Numbered from the stretch's first letter, positions 27,710 to 36,147 are shown. The stretch is 64,000 bases of DNA from Flagellimonas profundi (GCF_017313275.1 NZ_JAFLNM010000002.1:730455-794454); one strand, 5' to 3'. The notes: generated from the sequence alone by a model not told the origin. Numbers and translations are program-made.

Positions 27710-28909
27710 TTACACCCTAATTTGACCATCACCAAAAACATAGTATTTGTTGGTGACCAATTGTTTTAGGCCCAATGGACCTCTATGGTGTAATTTGTCC
27801 GTACTAATGGCGAGTTCTGCACCGACCCCCATTTGTCCACCGTCGGTAAATCGAGTGGAGGCGTTTTGGTACACAGCTGCACAGTCCACGTTTTCCATAA
27901 ATGTTTTGGCAACATCGTTGTTCTCTGTCATTATGGAAGCGGAGTGCCCACCGGAATTTTTATTGATTTTTTCCATGGCTTCATCAATATCATTGACTGC
28001 ACCGATAACACATTTCATAGCCAAAAACTCTTCTTGCCAAATGGATTCATCGGTAATGGTATCTTCATTCGTCAATACTTTTTTGACTTCATCGTCCACT
28101 ATAATGGAAACATTGTTGGCGGTGAGTACCTGCTGCAATTCCTTGAGCTTGTCCTCGTAACCATCAATTTGGGTATCCATCAAAATTTTGTCCAATGCGT
28201 TACAGGCTGAAATCTTGTGCGTTTTTGCGTTCAAAATCACTTTTAAACTTTTTTCCCAATCAGCTTCCTTGTGAACATATAGGAAGTTGTTTCCCCTACC
28301 GCTGATCAGCACAGCGCACTTGGCGTGTTCTTTTACAAATGCAATCAAACGTTCGCCACCACGGGGTACGATAAGGTCCAAATCTTGGTCTGGATTCCTT
28401 AGGAACTCCTGTGTTTGTGTCCTGTCCATTTCCAAGAACTGGATAAAGTCTTCGGACAGCCCATTTTCTACCAAGGCCTGATGCCAAAACTTAACCAAGG
28501 CCTTATTGCTGTGGTAGGCTTCCTTACCTCCCTTGAGCAATATTTTATTGTTGGCCTTAAATGCGAGTACGGCAGCCTCAACGGTAACATCGGGTCGGGA
28601 TTCGTAAATAATCATTATGGTGCCAAAAGGTGCTGTTCTGTTGATGATCTTTAGCCCGTTGTCCAGTTCTCTTGTCGAGATTTCCTTGTTAACGGGGTCA
28701 TCCTGCAAGCGAACCTCCTTTACGGCCTGGATCATTTGATCCACTTTCTTTTGGCCCACTACCAAACGATCGTACAAAGCTTGATCGTCGCGGTTAAATG
28801 CGTCTAGATCCTTTTTGTTTGCTTGGAGCAATTCGTCCCGATTTTCATCAAGGATACGCTCCATATCTTGTAATACTTTATTTTTTAAATCTGTGTTTAA
28901 TAATTTCAT
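27710..28909 (-). CDS. proA: Gamma-glutamyl phosphate reductase
   Basis: Second step of proline synthesis: NADPH-dependent reduction of gamma-glutamyl phosphate to glutamate semialdehyde. Aldehyde-dehydrogenase fold, 399 residues, normal length. Visible features: FGTIMIIYESRPDVT at about 96-110, ILLKGGKEAYHSN, the DLIVPRGGERLI loop, the active-site cysteine in KISACNALDKIL (about 231-242), and the late block FTDGGQMGVGAELAISTDKLHHRGP. It starts 5 nt after proB on the same strand and is the last gene before a strong terminator. Confidence 0.96.
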   Translation of the reverse strand: MKLLNTDLKNKVLQDMERILDENRDELLQANKKDLDAFNRDDQALYDRLVVGQKKVDQMIQAVKEVRLQDDPVNKEISTRELDNGLKIINRTAPFGTIMIIYESRPDVTVEAAVLAFKANNKILLKGGKEAYHSNKALVKFWHQALVENGLSEDFIQFLEMDRTQTQEFLRNPDQDLDLIVPRGGERLIAFVKEHAKCAVLISGRGNNFLYVHKEADWEKSLKVILNAKTHKISACNALDKILMDTQIDGYEDKLKELQQVLTANNVSIIVDDEVKKVLTNEDTITDESIWQEEFLAMKCVIGAVNDIDEAMEKINKNSGGHSASIMTENNDVAKTFMENVDCAAVYQNASTRFTDGGQMGVGAELAISTDKLHHRGPLGLKQLVTNKYYVFGDGQIRV

Positions 28910-28914
28910 TACTG

Positions 28915-29685
28915 TTATTTTGAAACTTCTGTTCCTACGTTCTTTCCTTCTACAACATCCAGGATTACGTTTTCTCGTTTTCCGTTGACAATGTAAGATG
29001 GAATATTGTCGGCTGCTGCTTTTTGGGCATAGCTCAATTTTGAACCCATGCCACCACGGCCTTCTCCTTCTTGCTTGTTTCCTTCTTCAATGTATTTCTC
29101 CAAATCTTCTTTCGGCTCAACTTTGTCTATTACTTTGGAATCCTCTTTTTCGGGATGTCCATCGTAAAGGCCATCTATATCCGTCATTAGGATAAGTTTG
29201 TCGGCTTTCATCAATTGGGCCAACAAAGTAGCCAGCTCATCGTTGTCCGAGAACATGGACATGGAAACGGAAACTGCATCATCCTCATTGGCTATTGGGA
29301 TAACCCCTTCGGAAAGGAGCCCTTCAAGGCAATTGATCATGTTGTCTCGGTGCACTCCAGGGTTAAAATCCCTTTTTGTAGGGAGTACCTGGGCACATTT
29401 CATTCCGTAATCATTGAATATGTTATAATAGTGCCTCATCATTCTGGGTTGCCCAATGGCAGAATAAACTTGCCTACGTTGGGTTTTATCTTTGATTTTT
29501 GCTTTTCCCAGCACTTCTTTACCGGCGATTACCGATCCAGAAGAGACCAAAATGGTCATGATGTCTCGTTCGTATAGCTCAGCAATTTGTTGTACCAAAC
29601 TGTTGAGTACAGGTCTTACGATTCTGTTGTCTTTATTGGTCATCACATTTGTACCTACTTTGATGACCACTAGTTCTTTATACAT
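28915..29685 (-). CDS. proB: Glutamate 5-kinase lacking the PUA domain
   Basis: First step of proline synthesis: ATP-dependent phosphorylation of glutamate. Amino-acid kinase fold: VVIKVGTNVMTN at the N-terminus, VSSGSVIAGKEVLG at about 47-60, IANEDDAVSVSM, LLTDIDGLYDG-type loop (ILMTDIDGLYDGHP), and GRGGMGSKLSYAQKAA near the end. At 256 residues it lacks the C-terminal PUA domain of E. coli ProB (367 residues), as in many Bacteroidota. It lies between proC and proA with gaps of 3 and 5 nt, so the three enzymes are cotranscribed. Proline feedback is expected from the family but not visible here. Confidence 0.94.
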   Translation of the reverse strand: MYKELVVIKVGTNVMTNKDNRIVRPVLNSLVQQIAELYERDIMTILVSSGSVIAGKEVLGKAKIKDKTQRRQVYSAIGQPRMMRHYYNIFNDYGMKCAQVLPTKRDFNPGVHRDNMINCLEGLLSEGVIPIANEDDAVSVSMSMFSDNDELATLLAQLMKADKLILMTDIDGLYDGHPEKEDSKVIDKVEPKEDLEKYIEEGNKQEGEGRGGMGSKLSYAQKAAADNIPSYIVNGKRENVILDVVEGKNVGTEVSK

Positions 29686-29688
29686 GTT

Positions 29689-30495
29689 TTAGTATTCTTC
29701 ACCCAGTTCCACAGCTCTACCAAATGCTGCGAAGGCGGCTTCTTTGATTAATTCATTTACATTATTGTCTTCCATGGAATCCAGGGCAGCCCTGGTGGTT
29801 CCTCCTTTGGAGGCGACCATTTCCATCCAAGTGTCGGGGTTTAGGTTGTTTTGGTTGAACAACTCCACCGCACCTGTAAAGGTTTGGCTTACCAATACCT
29901 TGGAAACGTTCTCCGAGAATCCCATTTGAAGCGCGGCCTCCATCATACTCTGCATAAAGTAGAATACGTATGCGGGACCACTTCCTGAAATTCCCGTTGA
30001 TGCATCAATAAATTTTTCATTTTTCACCCTAAGGGATTTTCCAGTGGTGTCCAATAGGCCTTCTACCATAAAAAGTTCCAAACGGGAAACCTCTTCGGCG
30101 GATACATAGCTGGTTAGACCCTTGCCAACCTGAGCGGGCAAGTTGGGCATGGCCCTGACCACTTTTTTGATTCCTAGGGATTCTTGTATAAAGTTGATGG
30201 TAACCCCGGCCATTATTGAAATGAACAATTGCTCGGGATTCACCAATTTTTTCATGCGCTCAAAAAGTTCTTCGGCATGATAGGGTTTTACGGCCAAAAA
30301 GATGATGTCTGCTTGTGGTACGCAGTCTTCGATCTTATCAATGGCATCGAAATAGGCAATTTTACCTACTTCTTCTAATTTTTCTTTTGACTTGTCCAGC
30401 ACCATAATGTTGCGTTTTTTCAACAATTTGGATTTAGACATACCTGTGGCATAGGTAAGCCCCATGTTACCTGCGCCAATAACCAATACTTTCAT
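29689..30495 (-). CDS. proC: Pyrroline-5-carboxylate reductase
   Basis: Last step of proline synthesis: NAD(P)H-dependent reduction of pyrroline-5-carboxylate. N-terminal Rossmann motif VIGAGNMGLTYATGM (residues 5-19), FLAVKPYHAEEL at about 66-77, the RAMPNLPAQVGKG segment, and the signature region GISGSGPAYVFYFMQSMMEAA at about 169-189. The last motif, VASKGGTTRAALDSME, holds the substrate site. 268 residues, normal. First of the tight proC-proB-proA group. Only 39 nt separate it from the small basic gene upstream, with no terminator in that gap, so read-through from the rpsU group is plausible. Confidence 0.95.
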   Translation of the reverse strand: MKVLVIGAGNMGLTYATGMSKSKLLKKRNIMVLDKSKEKLEEVGKIAYFDAIDKIEDCVPQADIIFLAVKPYHAEELFERMKKLVNPEQLFISIMAGVTINFIQESLGIKKVVRAMPNLPAQVGKGLTSYVSAEEVSRLELFMVEGLLDTTGKSLRVKNEKFIDASTGISGSGPAYVFYFMQSMMEAALQMGFSENVSKVLVSQTFTGAVELFNQNNLNPDTWMEMVASKGGTTRAALDSMEDNNVNELIKEAAFAAFGRAVELGEEY

Positions 30496-30534
30496 TGTTT
30501 ATATTAAAGGGTTATAAAATAAATTATAATGGTG

Positions 30535-30726
30535 TTATGCTAATACATTGCATTCTTTGCAATCCTTGATTTTACCGTTGTAAGTTGCTCGGTATTTGTG
30601 CAAAGTGCGGACGGGAAGCCCCATAATATACCTTCTTACGTATGTAACACGGGTGGTAAGCTCCCCCATTTTAACGCTATAGCGTTTTTCATATCTGGTT
30701 TCCCTTTTAATTCTTGAAAGTCTCAT
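30535..30726 (-). CDS. Small basic protein of unknown function between rpsU and proC
   Basis: 63 residues, strongly basic (about one third Arg/Lys), not recognised. It contains paired aromatic-basic stretches (RYEKRYSVK, YVRRYIMGLPVRTLHKYRATY) and ends with a C-x-x-C pair, KDCKECNVLA. This composition would suit an RNA- or ribosome-associated protein, but that is inference. It begins 30 nt after the bS21 stop and ends 39 nt before proC, all on one strand with no terminator. The ORF is short enough to be fortuitous; its place inside a tight gene string argues for it. Confidence 0.45.
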   Translation of the reverse strand: MRLSRIKRETRYEKRYSVKMGELTTRVTYVRRYIMGLPVRTLHKYRATYNGKIKDCKECNVLA

Positions 30727-30756
30727 TTTGTTGTTGATACTTTTTTGTTTTTGATG

Positions 30757-30954
30757 TTATTGGTCTTCCTGTTCGTTCAGGAATTTTTGTTTGTATTGTG
30801 CCTTTTTCAATGTTTTTCGGCGCTCTACTGATTTTTTAATGTATTCTTGACGGCTACGTATTTGGTCCAAACGCTTCGTGTTTCTATATTTTCTTTTATA
30901 GCGTTTTAGAGCCCTTTCAATACTTTCACCTGATTTAACTTCAATTTTTAGCAT
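30757..30954 (-). CDS. rpsU: 30S ribosomal protein bS21
   Basis: 65 residues with the bS21 start MLKIEVKSGESIERALKRYKR-like pattern and the basic C-terminal helix (RRKTLKKAQYKQ). In Bacteroidota bS21 together with bS18 and bS6 covers the anti-Shine-Dalgarno end of 16S rRNA, which explains the rarity of Shine-Dalgarno sequences in this phylum. It starts 8 nt after the acetyltransferase stop. The sequence just upstream of its ATG (GATAAACCATTAT) has no Shine-Dalgarno, although rpsU of some relatives is reported to carry one. Cotranscribed with the acetyltransferase gene. Confidence 0.93.
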   Translation of the reverse strand: MLKIEVKSGESIERALKRYKRKYRNTKRLDQIRSRQEYIKKSVERRKTLKKAQYKQKFLNEQEDQ

Positions 30955-30962
30955 ATAATGGT

Positions 30963-31406
30963 TTATCTGTTCAATCTCATTTCTAAATGGGTTGCGTTGA
31001 ACCCTTTTTCTTCAAAAAACTTTTTGTTTGGATATTGGTTTTCATCTGTAATATGGATGGCAACGTCCCCCTTGCAATATTGGAGCGTATAATCCAATAG
31101 CTTCTTTTCAATATCGCCTCCCCTGTGCTCTCCGTGTATTACAAAAAACACCAGAAAGTTCTCGGGAATATAGTCTCCCATACCTGTCTTGTTCACAACG
31201 GCCAGCCCTAATATTTCATCTTTTTCCTCCATGGCAAAAACATAACCACCCAAACCAGGAATGTCTTTGGTGGAGTATTGAATGGCCTTCCTAATAGCTT
31301 TCTTCGTTGCTTTTTTTCCTTCTTGATGCTCAAAAAGGAAGTTGGCGAACCTGTTAGCTTCCATAGTTGAAAGTCTAGTATAGGCATCGTAGGTCTTGAT
31401 TACCAT
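30963..31406 (-). CDS. GNAT family N-acetyltransferase
   Basis: 147 residues with the GNAT core: strand FLVFFVIHGEHRGGDIEKKLL at about 106-126, where the (R/Q)-x-x-G-x-G acetyl-CoA loop appears as EHRGGDI, then VAIHITDENQYPNKKFFEEKGF, the usual motif B helix-strand. The substrate is unknown. First gene of a string with rpsU (8 nt) and the 63-residue protein. Because ribosomal proteins are common GNAT targets, acetylation of a ribosomal component is a reasonable but untested guess. A probable promoter lies about 240 nt upstream, leaving a long leader. Confidence 0.85.
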   Translation of the reverse strand: MVIKTYDAYTRLSTMEANRFANFLFEHQEGKKATKKAIRKAIQYSTKDIPGLGGYVFAMEEKDEILGLAVVNKTGMGDYIPENFLVFFVIHGEHRGGDIEKKLLDYTLQYCKGDVAIHITDENQYPNKKFFEEKGFNATHLEMRLNR

Positions 31407-31521
31407 GCTTTTGTTTTGAACGATAATAGTTCTGATTTTTTAGTTAATAGTTAACGGTTTCGAATCGGGCAAAATGGAAATACAAGTAAATCACACTTGG
31501 TTCCCAAGGTAATAGGCGCTA

Positions 31522-31594
31522 CTTCCCAAAAGGGAAGGTAATTATAGGGTAGGCGGAATGAACTTATTGGGCTGGTTTCTGAACACCAGATAAG
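31522..31594 (-). promoter_or_regulatory. Hairpins in the long leader of the GNAT-rpsU operon
   Basis: Two inverted repeats: CTTCCC-AAAA-GGGAAG (31522-31537), and a stacked pair CTTAT plus CTGGT (31563-31576) with ACCAG plus ATAAG (31585-31594). If the promoter at 31649 is used they lie in the untranslated leader ahead of the acetyltransferase and bS21 genes. Confidence 0.35.
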
Positions 31595-31648
31595 TAAAAC
31601 TTAGAATTCTACAGTTTTTTCTCTCGTGGAGCTTAACGTTCATCGGTG

Positions 31649-31656
31649 CAAAGGTA
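31649..31656 (-). promoter_or_regulatory. -7 promoter element for the GNAT-rpsU operon
   Basis: Minus-strand TACCTTTG matches TAnnTTTG. It lies 243 nt before the acetyltransferase start; the -33 element is not clear. Confidence 0.4.
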
Positions 31657-32124
31657 AGTAAAACAGCCCTTAAATCCCAATAATACTGAGGTTTATGTTT
31701 TCTCTAACGTTTCTGCCAAAATTTTGGGAGTACATTTTGGGTTACTCGATGGATTATTATAAGGATTGCTTAAAGTTTAGCTATTGAACGTTAAATATTC
31801 TTAAGATCGATTTTACGGGATCGCCGTTTTTGAGTTTAGAGGTGTTTTTCTATTGAATACTTTTCTTTGTTTTGAATTGGTGTCACTTCCGGCTATGTGA
31901 ATTATTGCTAACTTTAATTCGTTTAGCTTTAGGTACAATGGAATTGCTGCATGGAAAAGCCTTCAAGATTCCGTTGATCATTATATATGTAAGAATCATA
32001 AACTGCCCCCTGATATATTGAACTGTACAAGGACCTACCTATGCGTTATTAACCTTTTAAGCTCTTTGTAACCCATGTTACTGTAAGGCTTTCAAAGGCA
32101 AATTATCTTAACCGCACAACAATA
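31657..32124. other. Non-coding gap between divergent GNAT-rpsU and TauE genes
   Basis: With the leader above, 718 nt carry no gene. A perfect 12-bp palindrome CCAAAATTTTGG is at 31706-31717, and GTAAC-CCAT-GTTAC at about 32068-32081. No conserved RNA is recognised. It should contain the promoter of the TauE gene. Confidence 0.4.
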
Positions 32125-32934
32125 ATGAATATGGAAGTTTTTGAAATTCTTGGATATATTGGGGCTTTGTTAATTGGCGTAGTCCTTGGGTTGATTGGTG
32201 GTGGAGGCTCTATACTTACCGTTCCTGTTTTGGTATACTTAATGTATATAAACCCTGTAACGGCCACCGCATATTCACTTTTTGTGGTAGGAATCTCTTC
32301 GTTGATCGGCGCTTTTAAGAATATCCAAAAAGGACTTGTCGACCTAAAAACTGCCATTGTATTTTCTATTCCTGCTTTTATAGCGGTTTATGCAACAAGA
32401 AAATATTTGGTGCCCGCCATTCCGGAGCATTTGTTCAATATTGGCGATCTCGCCGTGACAAAGAACATTGGTATAATGGTGTTTTTTGCAATTATTATGT
32501 TGATGGCTTCCATATCAATGATCAGGGGCAGGTCCGAAAACGGTGATGATGACGAAACCGAGGTCCAATATAATTTTCCGTTTATCATTCTGGAAGGTGT
32601 TGTGGTTGGGGTATTGACAGGTATTGTTGGAGCTGGTGGTGGATTTTTAATAATTCCGGCACTTGTCATTTTTGCCAAGTTACCTATGAAAAGGGCAGTG
32701 GCGACCTCACTTTTGATCATCGCCATAAAATCGTTGATCGGATTTTTGGGAGATGTACAAAACCAAAGCATTGATTGGACCTTTCTACTATCGTTTACAG
32801 CTTTGTCAGTGATCGGCATTTTCTTGGGAATCTGGTTGAGTAATTTCATCAACGAGAAACACCTGAAAAAATCCTTTGGTTGGTTTGTGCTCCTTATGGG
32901 TATATATATTCTTTATAAGGAATTGTTCGGCTAG
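32125..32934 (+). CDS. TauE/SafE family sulfite/organic acid permease
   Basis: 269 residues, seven to eight hydrophobic segments. The family's internal duplication shows as two glycine loops: GVVLGLIGGGGSILTVP (about 18-34) and GVLTGIVGAGGGFLIIPAL (about 167-185). A charged cytoplasmic loop (RGRSENGDDDETE, about 133-145) separates the halves. Such inner-membrane proteins move small sulfur- or carboxyl-containing anions; the substrate here cannot be told. It stands 115 nt before the porin gene on the same strand, which may supply the outer-membrane route for the same solute. No sulfur-metabolism genes adjoin it. Confidence 0.88.
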   Translation: MNMEVFEILGYIGALLIGVVLGLIGGGGSILTVPVLVYLMYINPVTATAYSLFVVGISSLIGAFKNIQKGLVDLKTAIVFSIPAFIAVYATRKYLVPAIPEHLFNIGDLAVTKNIGIMVFFAIIMLMASISMIRGRSENGDDDETEVQYNFPFIILEGVVVGVLTGIVGAGGGFLIIPALVIFAKLPMKRAVATSLLIIAIKSLIGFLGDVQNQSIDWTFLLSFTALSVIGIFLGIWLSNFINEKHLKKSFGWFVLLMGIYILYKELFG

Positions 32935-33049
32935 GACAGTTCTGTTTTAATATCCAGATCGGACTTACTTTATCTGCTATCCAGGTTTGTTGACGGCAGC
33001 GTCCTTTTCAAGTTGAGAATGATTTAATCCTTCCCATATTTTTTCTAAA

Positions 33050-34408
33050 ATGAAACTAATAGTAAAACACAGTATTTTTTTGCTTTGGGGGTTGAGCTCC
33101 ATGGCACAGCATCAAAAAGCACCTGATAAAGCGGAGAGCTTAAAGGAAATATTTGCGAATGGGGAAGTAGAAGGACATATTCGAAATTACTTTATGTCAA
33201 CTATCAACGAGGGGTCTTTGAAAGATTATTACACCGATGCCATCGGAGGTTCCATATCTTTCAAAACAATGGAATACAAAGGTTTTGAACTTGGTGTAAA
33301 GGGCATATTCACGTTTGAAGCGTTCACGTCCAATTTAAATGATCCCGACCCAACAACCGGGAAGGTTTCAAAATGGGAACACGAGCTTTACGATATTAAT
33401 GACTACAACAATCAAAATGACCTTGATAGATTGGAGGAATTATATGTAAAGTACAATTTTGACTCTGGGTATTTTACCTATGGAAAACTTGCCATTGAAG
33501 AAACACCTTTGCTCAATGAAACAGATGGTAGGATGAAACCATTTGCCTTCAAGGGTTTTTGGTTTCAATTACATCGAAAGAAACATATATTCAATATAAG
33601 TTGGTTGGACCGTATTTCGCCCAGAGGTACGGTGGAATGGTATAGCTTCAATGAAGCTATCGGGTTGTCGAACAACGGCTTTCAGCCAGATGGAACCCTA
33701 TCGGATTATCGAGACAAAACAGCATCCAAAGGTATCGCCTCTTTACAATATGAAACACAACTTGACCAATTTGGATTTAGGGCCAATCACTACTATATCA
33801 ATCATATTTCAAATACGAGTCTGATAGAATTGGATTATAAAAAGGGCGATTGGACCTTGGGTCTGCAATATGCATTACAGTTTTCCGATAGCTTCCAAAA
33901 AAGCTTGGACTACGCCGAAAGATATATGCAGCCTGGGGAAAACGGTCAGGTATTAAGTGGTCAACTGGCTTATGATCCACAGCATTGGCATTTTGGAGTT
34001 GCTTATACAAGGGCCTTTGATACTGGAAGGTTTCTGTTTCCCAAAGAATTGGGAAGAGACAACTTTTTCACTTCGCTCTCCCGCTCTCGATTGGAAGGTC
34101 TGGGGGATGTTAATGTTTTTACCCTGTACACTGATTACGATTTTGATATAGATGGATTGAACCTGGGCTTGGAAGTTACCGAAGTGTTTGGTCCCGGAAT
34201 AAACGAGTTTGAATTCAACAAATACAATATTGATGAATATTATCAGATAAACACAAGATTACATTATGAGTTACAGGGCTTTTTTGAAGGCCTTAATTTT
34301 GATGTTCTTTATGTGTACAAAAGGAACCTGAACAATTCTGACCCTATCAACGTATTCAATCAGAGCAACTTACACCAAATTAATTTTGTGACAAACTATA
34401 TTTTCTAG
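33050..34408 (+). CDS. Outer membrane porin (OprD-like beta-barrel)
   Basis: 452 residues. Signal peptide (SIFLLWGLSSMAQ). The mature protein opens with EGHIRNYFMSTIN and then GGSISFKTMEYKGFELGVKG, the pattern of OprD-like/outer membrane porin families in which the first strands hold an F-x-G-x-x-R motif. Alternating hydrophobic strands with aromatic girdles continue to a C-terminal strand ending in F (INFVTNYIF), the normal assembly signal. The substrate is unknown; pairing with the TauE-like permease suggests a small anion. It ends 123 nt before a strong bidirectional terminator that also marks the edge of the tRNA-Asp element. Confidence 0.82.
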   Translation: MKLIVKHSIFLLWGLSSMAQHQKAPDKAESLKEIFANGEVEGHIRNYFMSTINEGSLKDYYTDAIGGSISFKTMEYKGFELGVKGIFTFEAFTSNLNDPDPTTGKVSKWEHELYDINDYNNQNDLDRLEELYVKYNFDSGYFTYGKLAIEETPLLNETDGRMKPFAFKGFWFQLHRKKHIFNISWLDRISPRGTVEWYSFNEAIGLSNNGFQPDGTLSDYRDKTASKGIASLQYETQLDQFGFRANHYYINHISNTSLIELDYKKGDWTLGLQYALQFSDSFQKSLDYAERYMQPGENGQVLSGQLAYDPQHWHFGVAYTRAFDTGRFLFPKELGRDNFFTSLSRSRLEGLGDVNVFTLYTDYDFDIDGLNLGLEVTEVFGPGINEFEFNKYNIDEYYQINTRLHYELQGFFEGLNFDVLYVYKRNLNNSDPINVFNQSNLHQINFVTNYIF

Positions 34409-34531
34409 AAAAAAGCCGGTATTCAACATCCATGGTTCCAATGCAGGAACCGATCATGTGGAAGCTGGAAAAGAATTTGGGTATGGATTTTATGTGAAGT
34501 TGTTTTCCATTAAAATCATTTGCTAAAAACA

Positions 34532-34559
34532 AAAAAGCTCCGAAAAATCGGAGCTTTTT
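34532..34559. terminator. Bidirectional terminator beside the partial tRNA copy
   Basis: AAAAAGCTCCGA and TCGGAGCTTTTT form a perfect 12-bp stem over an AAAA loop, with A and T runs on both sides. It can end the porin transcript. On the minus strand it sits directly after the 3' end of the partial tRNA-Asp, so it is probably the original terminator of that tRNA before insertion. Confidence 0.85.
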
Positions 34560-34560
34560 G

Positions 34561-34604
34561 CGGTCTGGACGGGACTCGAACCCGCGACCCCCTGCGTGAC
34601 AGGC
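34561..34604 (-). repeat. Partial tRNA-Asp (3' half), attachment-site direct repeat
   Basis: Identical to 36148-36191 over all 44 positions, covering the anticodon loop with GTC, the variable region, T arm and acceptor 3' strand. After 34604 it turns into unrelated sequence (GGGAGGGGTTAAG), so there is no 5' half and no functional tRNA. It marks the distal end of the inserted element. Confidence 0.9.
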
Positions 34605-34669
34605 GGGAGGGGTTAAGTATTTAATTATCTGAAAAACAGGTATATAAGAGGTTGTTTGTTTGAATTTTA

Positions 34670-34702
34670 ATGAATAACGCATGAATAACGCATGAATAAA
34701 TT
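34670..34702 (+). repeat. Left iterons, candidate integrase arm-type sites
   Basis: Two exact tandem copies of the 11-mer ATGAATAACGC (34670-34680 and 34681-34691) and a third partial copy ATGAATAA (34692-34699). They lie 65 nt inside the left attachment repeat. The same unit recurs near the right end, as arm-type binding sites of tyrosine integrases do. Confidence 0.6.
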
Positions 34703-34832
34703 GGAGAAATAAGTACATATTAAGGCAGATTTTTGATTAATTACTGCTCTAATAAGAAGAGAATTATAGAGTTTTTAGTGGGTTGTTTAAGATGAGAAAT
34801 GATGGATTACTTTTTTCTAGTAATTTTAATGT

Positions 34833-35819
34833 ATGCAGAAAACTAAAAAATCTTTACAAGAGAAAAAATTTCATAAAACGATATTACATCGGTTCATTAA
34901 AGCTCTATCTTTTTTTATACTTACCATTCTTTATTTTAATTGTGCAAACTATTTGTTTTGTCAATCCCAGGCTGAGGATAGATATAGATTTGGAAATCTT
35001 GACTTCTCCGTGGTCAAAATTTTTGTAGATGATGAGAGTTTCGGTTCCGGATTTGTTATTGATGGTCCATACTTAATTACAAATTTCCACGTAGTTGAAA
35101 AGGTAATAGAAGCAAAACGAAATGACTCTAAAAACCCTCCGATCATTAAGTGGTTAAATGCCAAATTATCTCAAGATAAAATTTTTGCTATTGAGGATTA
35201 TCCAACTGCCGAGGTTTTAAATGATTTTATATCAAACGATACAATTTATTACTATGGAAAAGCTTCTGATCTCATAGTCCTAAAACCAAATAGAAATATA
35301 AATCTTCATTCGAAACTTCCACTATCAAAACAATGGATGAATAGAGGAGACAAAATTTTGGTAGCTGGATTTCCTTTAGGTCTGGAATATATGACTATTA
35401 GTTCTGGGATTATCGGAAATCAAAGAAGCGAGTTAATTAGAAAAGATGTTTCTGATATGTTACCTGTATCTGCAATATTTAGAGGACAAGGTGATTTTAT
35501 ACTTGCAGCTGGTGGATCAGGTGGACCAGTTGTAAAAATTGGAAAAACGATTAGTAAAGATAGTGTGATTGGAATCGCAGTCGGTGGTAAAACAAAGAAT
35601 GCTAAAAAATTAAAAAGGATTTATGATATCTATGATAACAAATTGGATAGTATCATTGCTACCCAAGATGGTTTTAACCCTCAAAATAAAATTCACAGTA
35701 ATTATTATGAAAAATATTTGATTTTTTCTTCGTTTATTAATTCAAATGTTCAAATTCCTGAATTTATTCATGTTTCTCATTTAAGGGATTTGCTGGATTT
35801 ACTTGAAATTGAACACTAG
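34833..35819 (+). CDS. Secreted or membrane-anchored trypsin-like serine protease, element cargo
   Basis: 328 residues. A basic N-terminus precedes a hydrophobic segment (FIKALSFFILTILYF, about 21-35), so the enzyme is exported or anchored with its catalytic domain outside the cytoplasm. S1/HtrA-type core: H86 in LITNFHVV, D146 in ASDLIVLKP, S229 in AAGGSGGPVV, with the usual serine context GNSGGP appearing as GGSGGP. GSGFVIDG and AVGGKTKN are further strands of the fold. There is no PDZ domain; the last 75 residues are unassigned. Base composition is visibly AT-richer than its neighbours, suggesting transfer. It is the only gene in the tRNA-Asp element. The target is unknown. Confidence 0.8.
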   Translation: MQKTKKSLQEKKFHKTILHRFIKALSFFILTILYFNCANYLFCQSQAEDRYRFGNLDFSVVKIFVDDESFGSGFVIDGPYLITNFHVVEKVIEAKRNDSKNPPIIKWLNAKLSQDKIFAIEDYPTAEVLNDFISNDTIYYYGKASDLIVLKPNRNINLHSKLPLSKQWMNRGDKILVAGFPLGLEYMTISSGIIGNQRSELIRKDVSDMLPVSAIFRGQGDFILAAGGSGGPVVKIGKTISKDSVIGIAVGGKTKNAKKLKRIYDIYDNKLDSIIATQDGFNPQNKIHSNYYEKYLIFSSFINSNVQIPEFIHVSHLRDLLDLLEIEH

Positions 35820-35963
35820 TTCATTTAATATAAAATCCGATATCTACTTCCGTTACCTCTAGGTTTCTAAAAATTTATTAGCTCTTTTCAAGTGAATATA
35901 AAAAGATGAAAGATTGTTTGTTAATGGTTGGCACTTTCTTTAGCAATGGGAAATACGTTTTTT

Positions 35964-35986
35964 AACGCATGAATAACGCATGAATA
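35964..35986 (+). repeat. Right iterons, candidate integrase arm-type sites
   Basis: One full 11-mer ATGAATAACGC (35969-35979) flanked by AACGC (35964-35968) and ATGAATA (35980-35986), the same tandem phase and orientation as the left iterons. They lie about 160 nt inside the right attachment repeat. Confidence 0.6.
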
Positions 35987-36115
35987 GGAGTGCATGAAAA
36001 ATTGTGAAGAAAAGAGAAAATTAAAGAAAATAGAGTATAAAGCACTTAAAATAAGTTACTTGTGTTTTTTGACCCCCTGCCATTAAAATGTTTGGGCAAT
36101 TCAAGTCCAAAAACG

Positions 36116-36144
36116 CGAAAACCCCAGTAAAACTGAGGTTTTCG
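36116..36144 (-). terminator. Terminator of the intact tRNA-Asp
   Basis: CGAAAACCCCAG pairs with CTGAGGTTTTCG (one mismatch) over TAAAA. On the minus strand it begins 3 nt after the tRNA 3' end. Its sequence differs from the terminator beside the partial copy, as expected if the element brought its own. Confidence 0.75.
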
Positions 36145-36147
36145 AAG

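Noticed and set aside
30940-30990. Expected Shine-Dalgarno before rpsU (reported in some Bacteroidota as an autoregulatory signal)
   Set aside because: The 20 nt before the rpsU ATG contain no purine-rich GGAGG-like stretch, so I do not propose that mechanism here.
34380-34718. Frames ending in HAGGRGFESRPD next to both tRNA-Asp copies
   Set aside because: This peptide is the usual translation of a tRNA T-arm region read as protein; no coding support.
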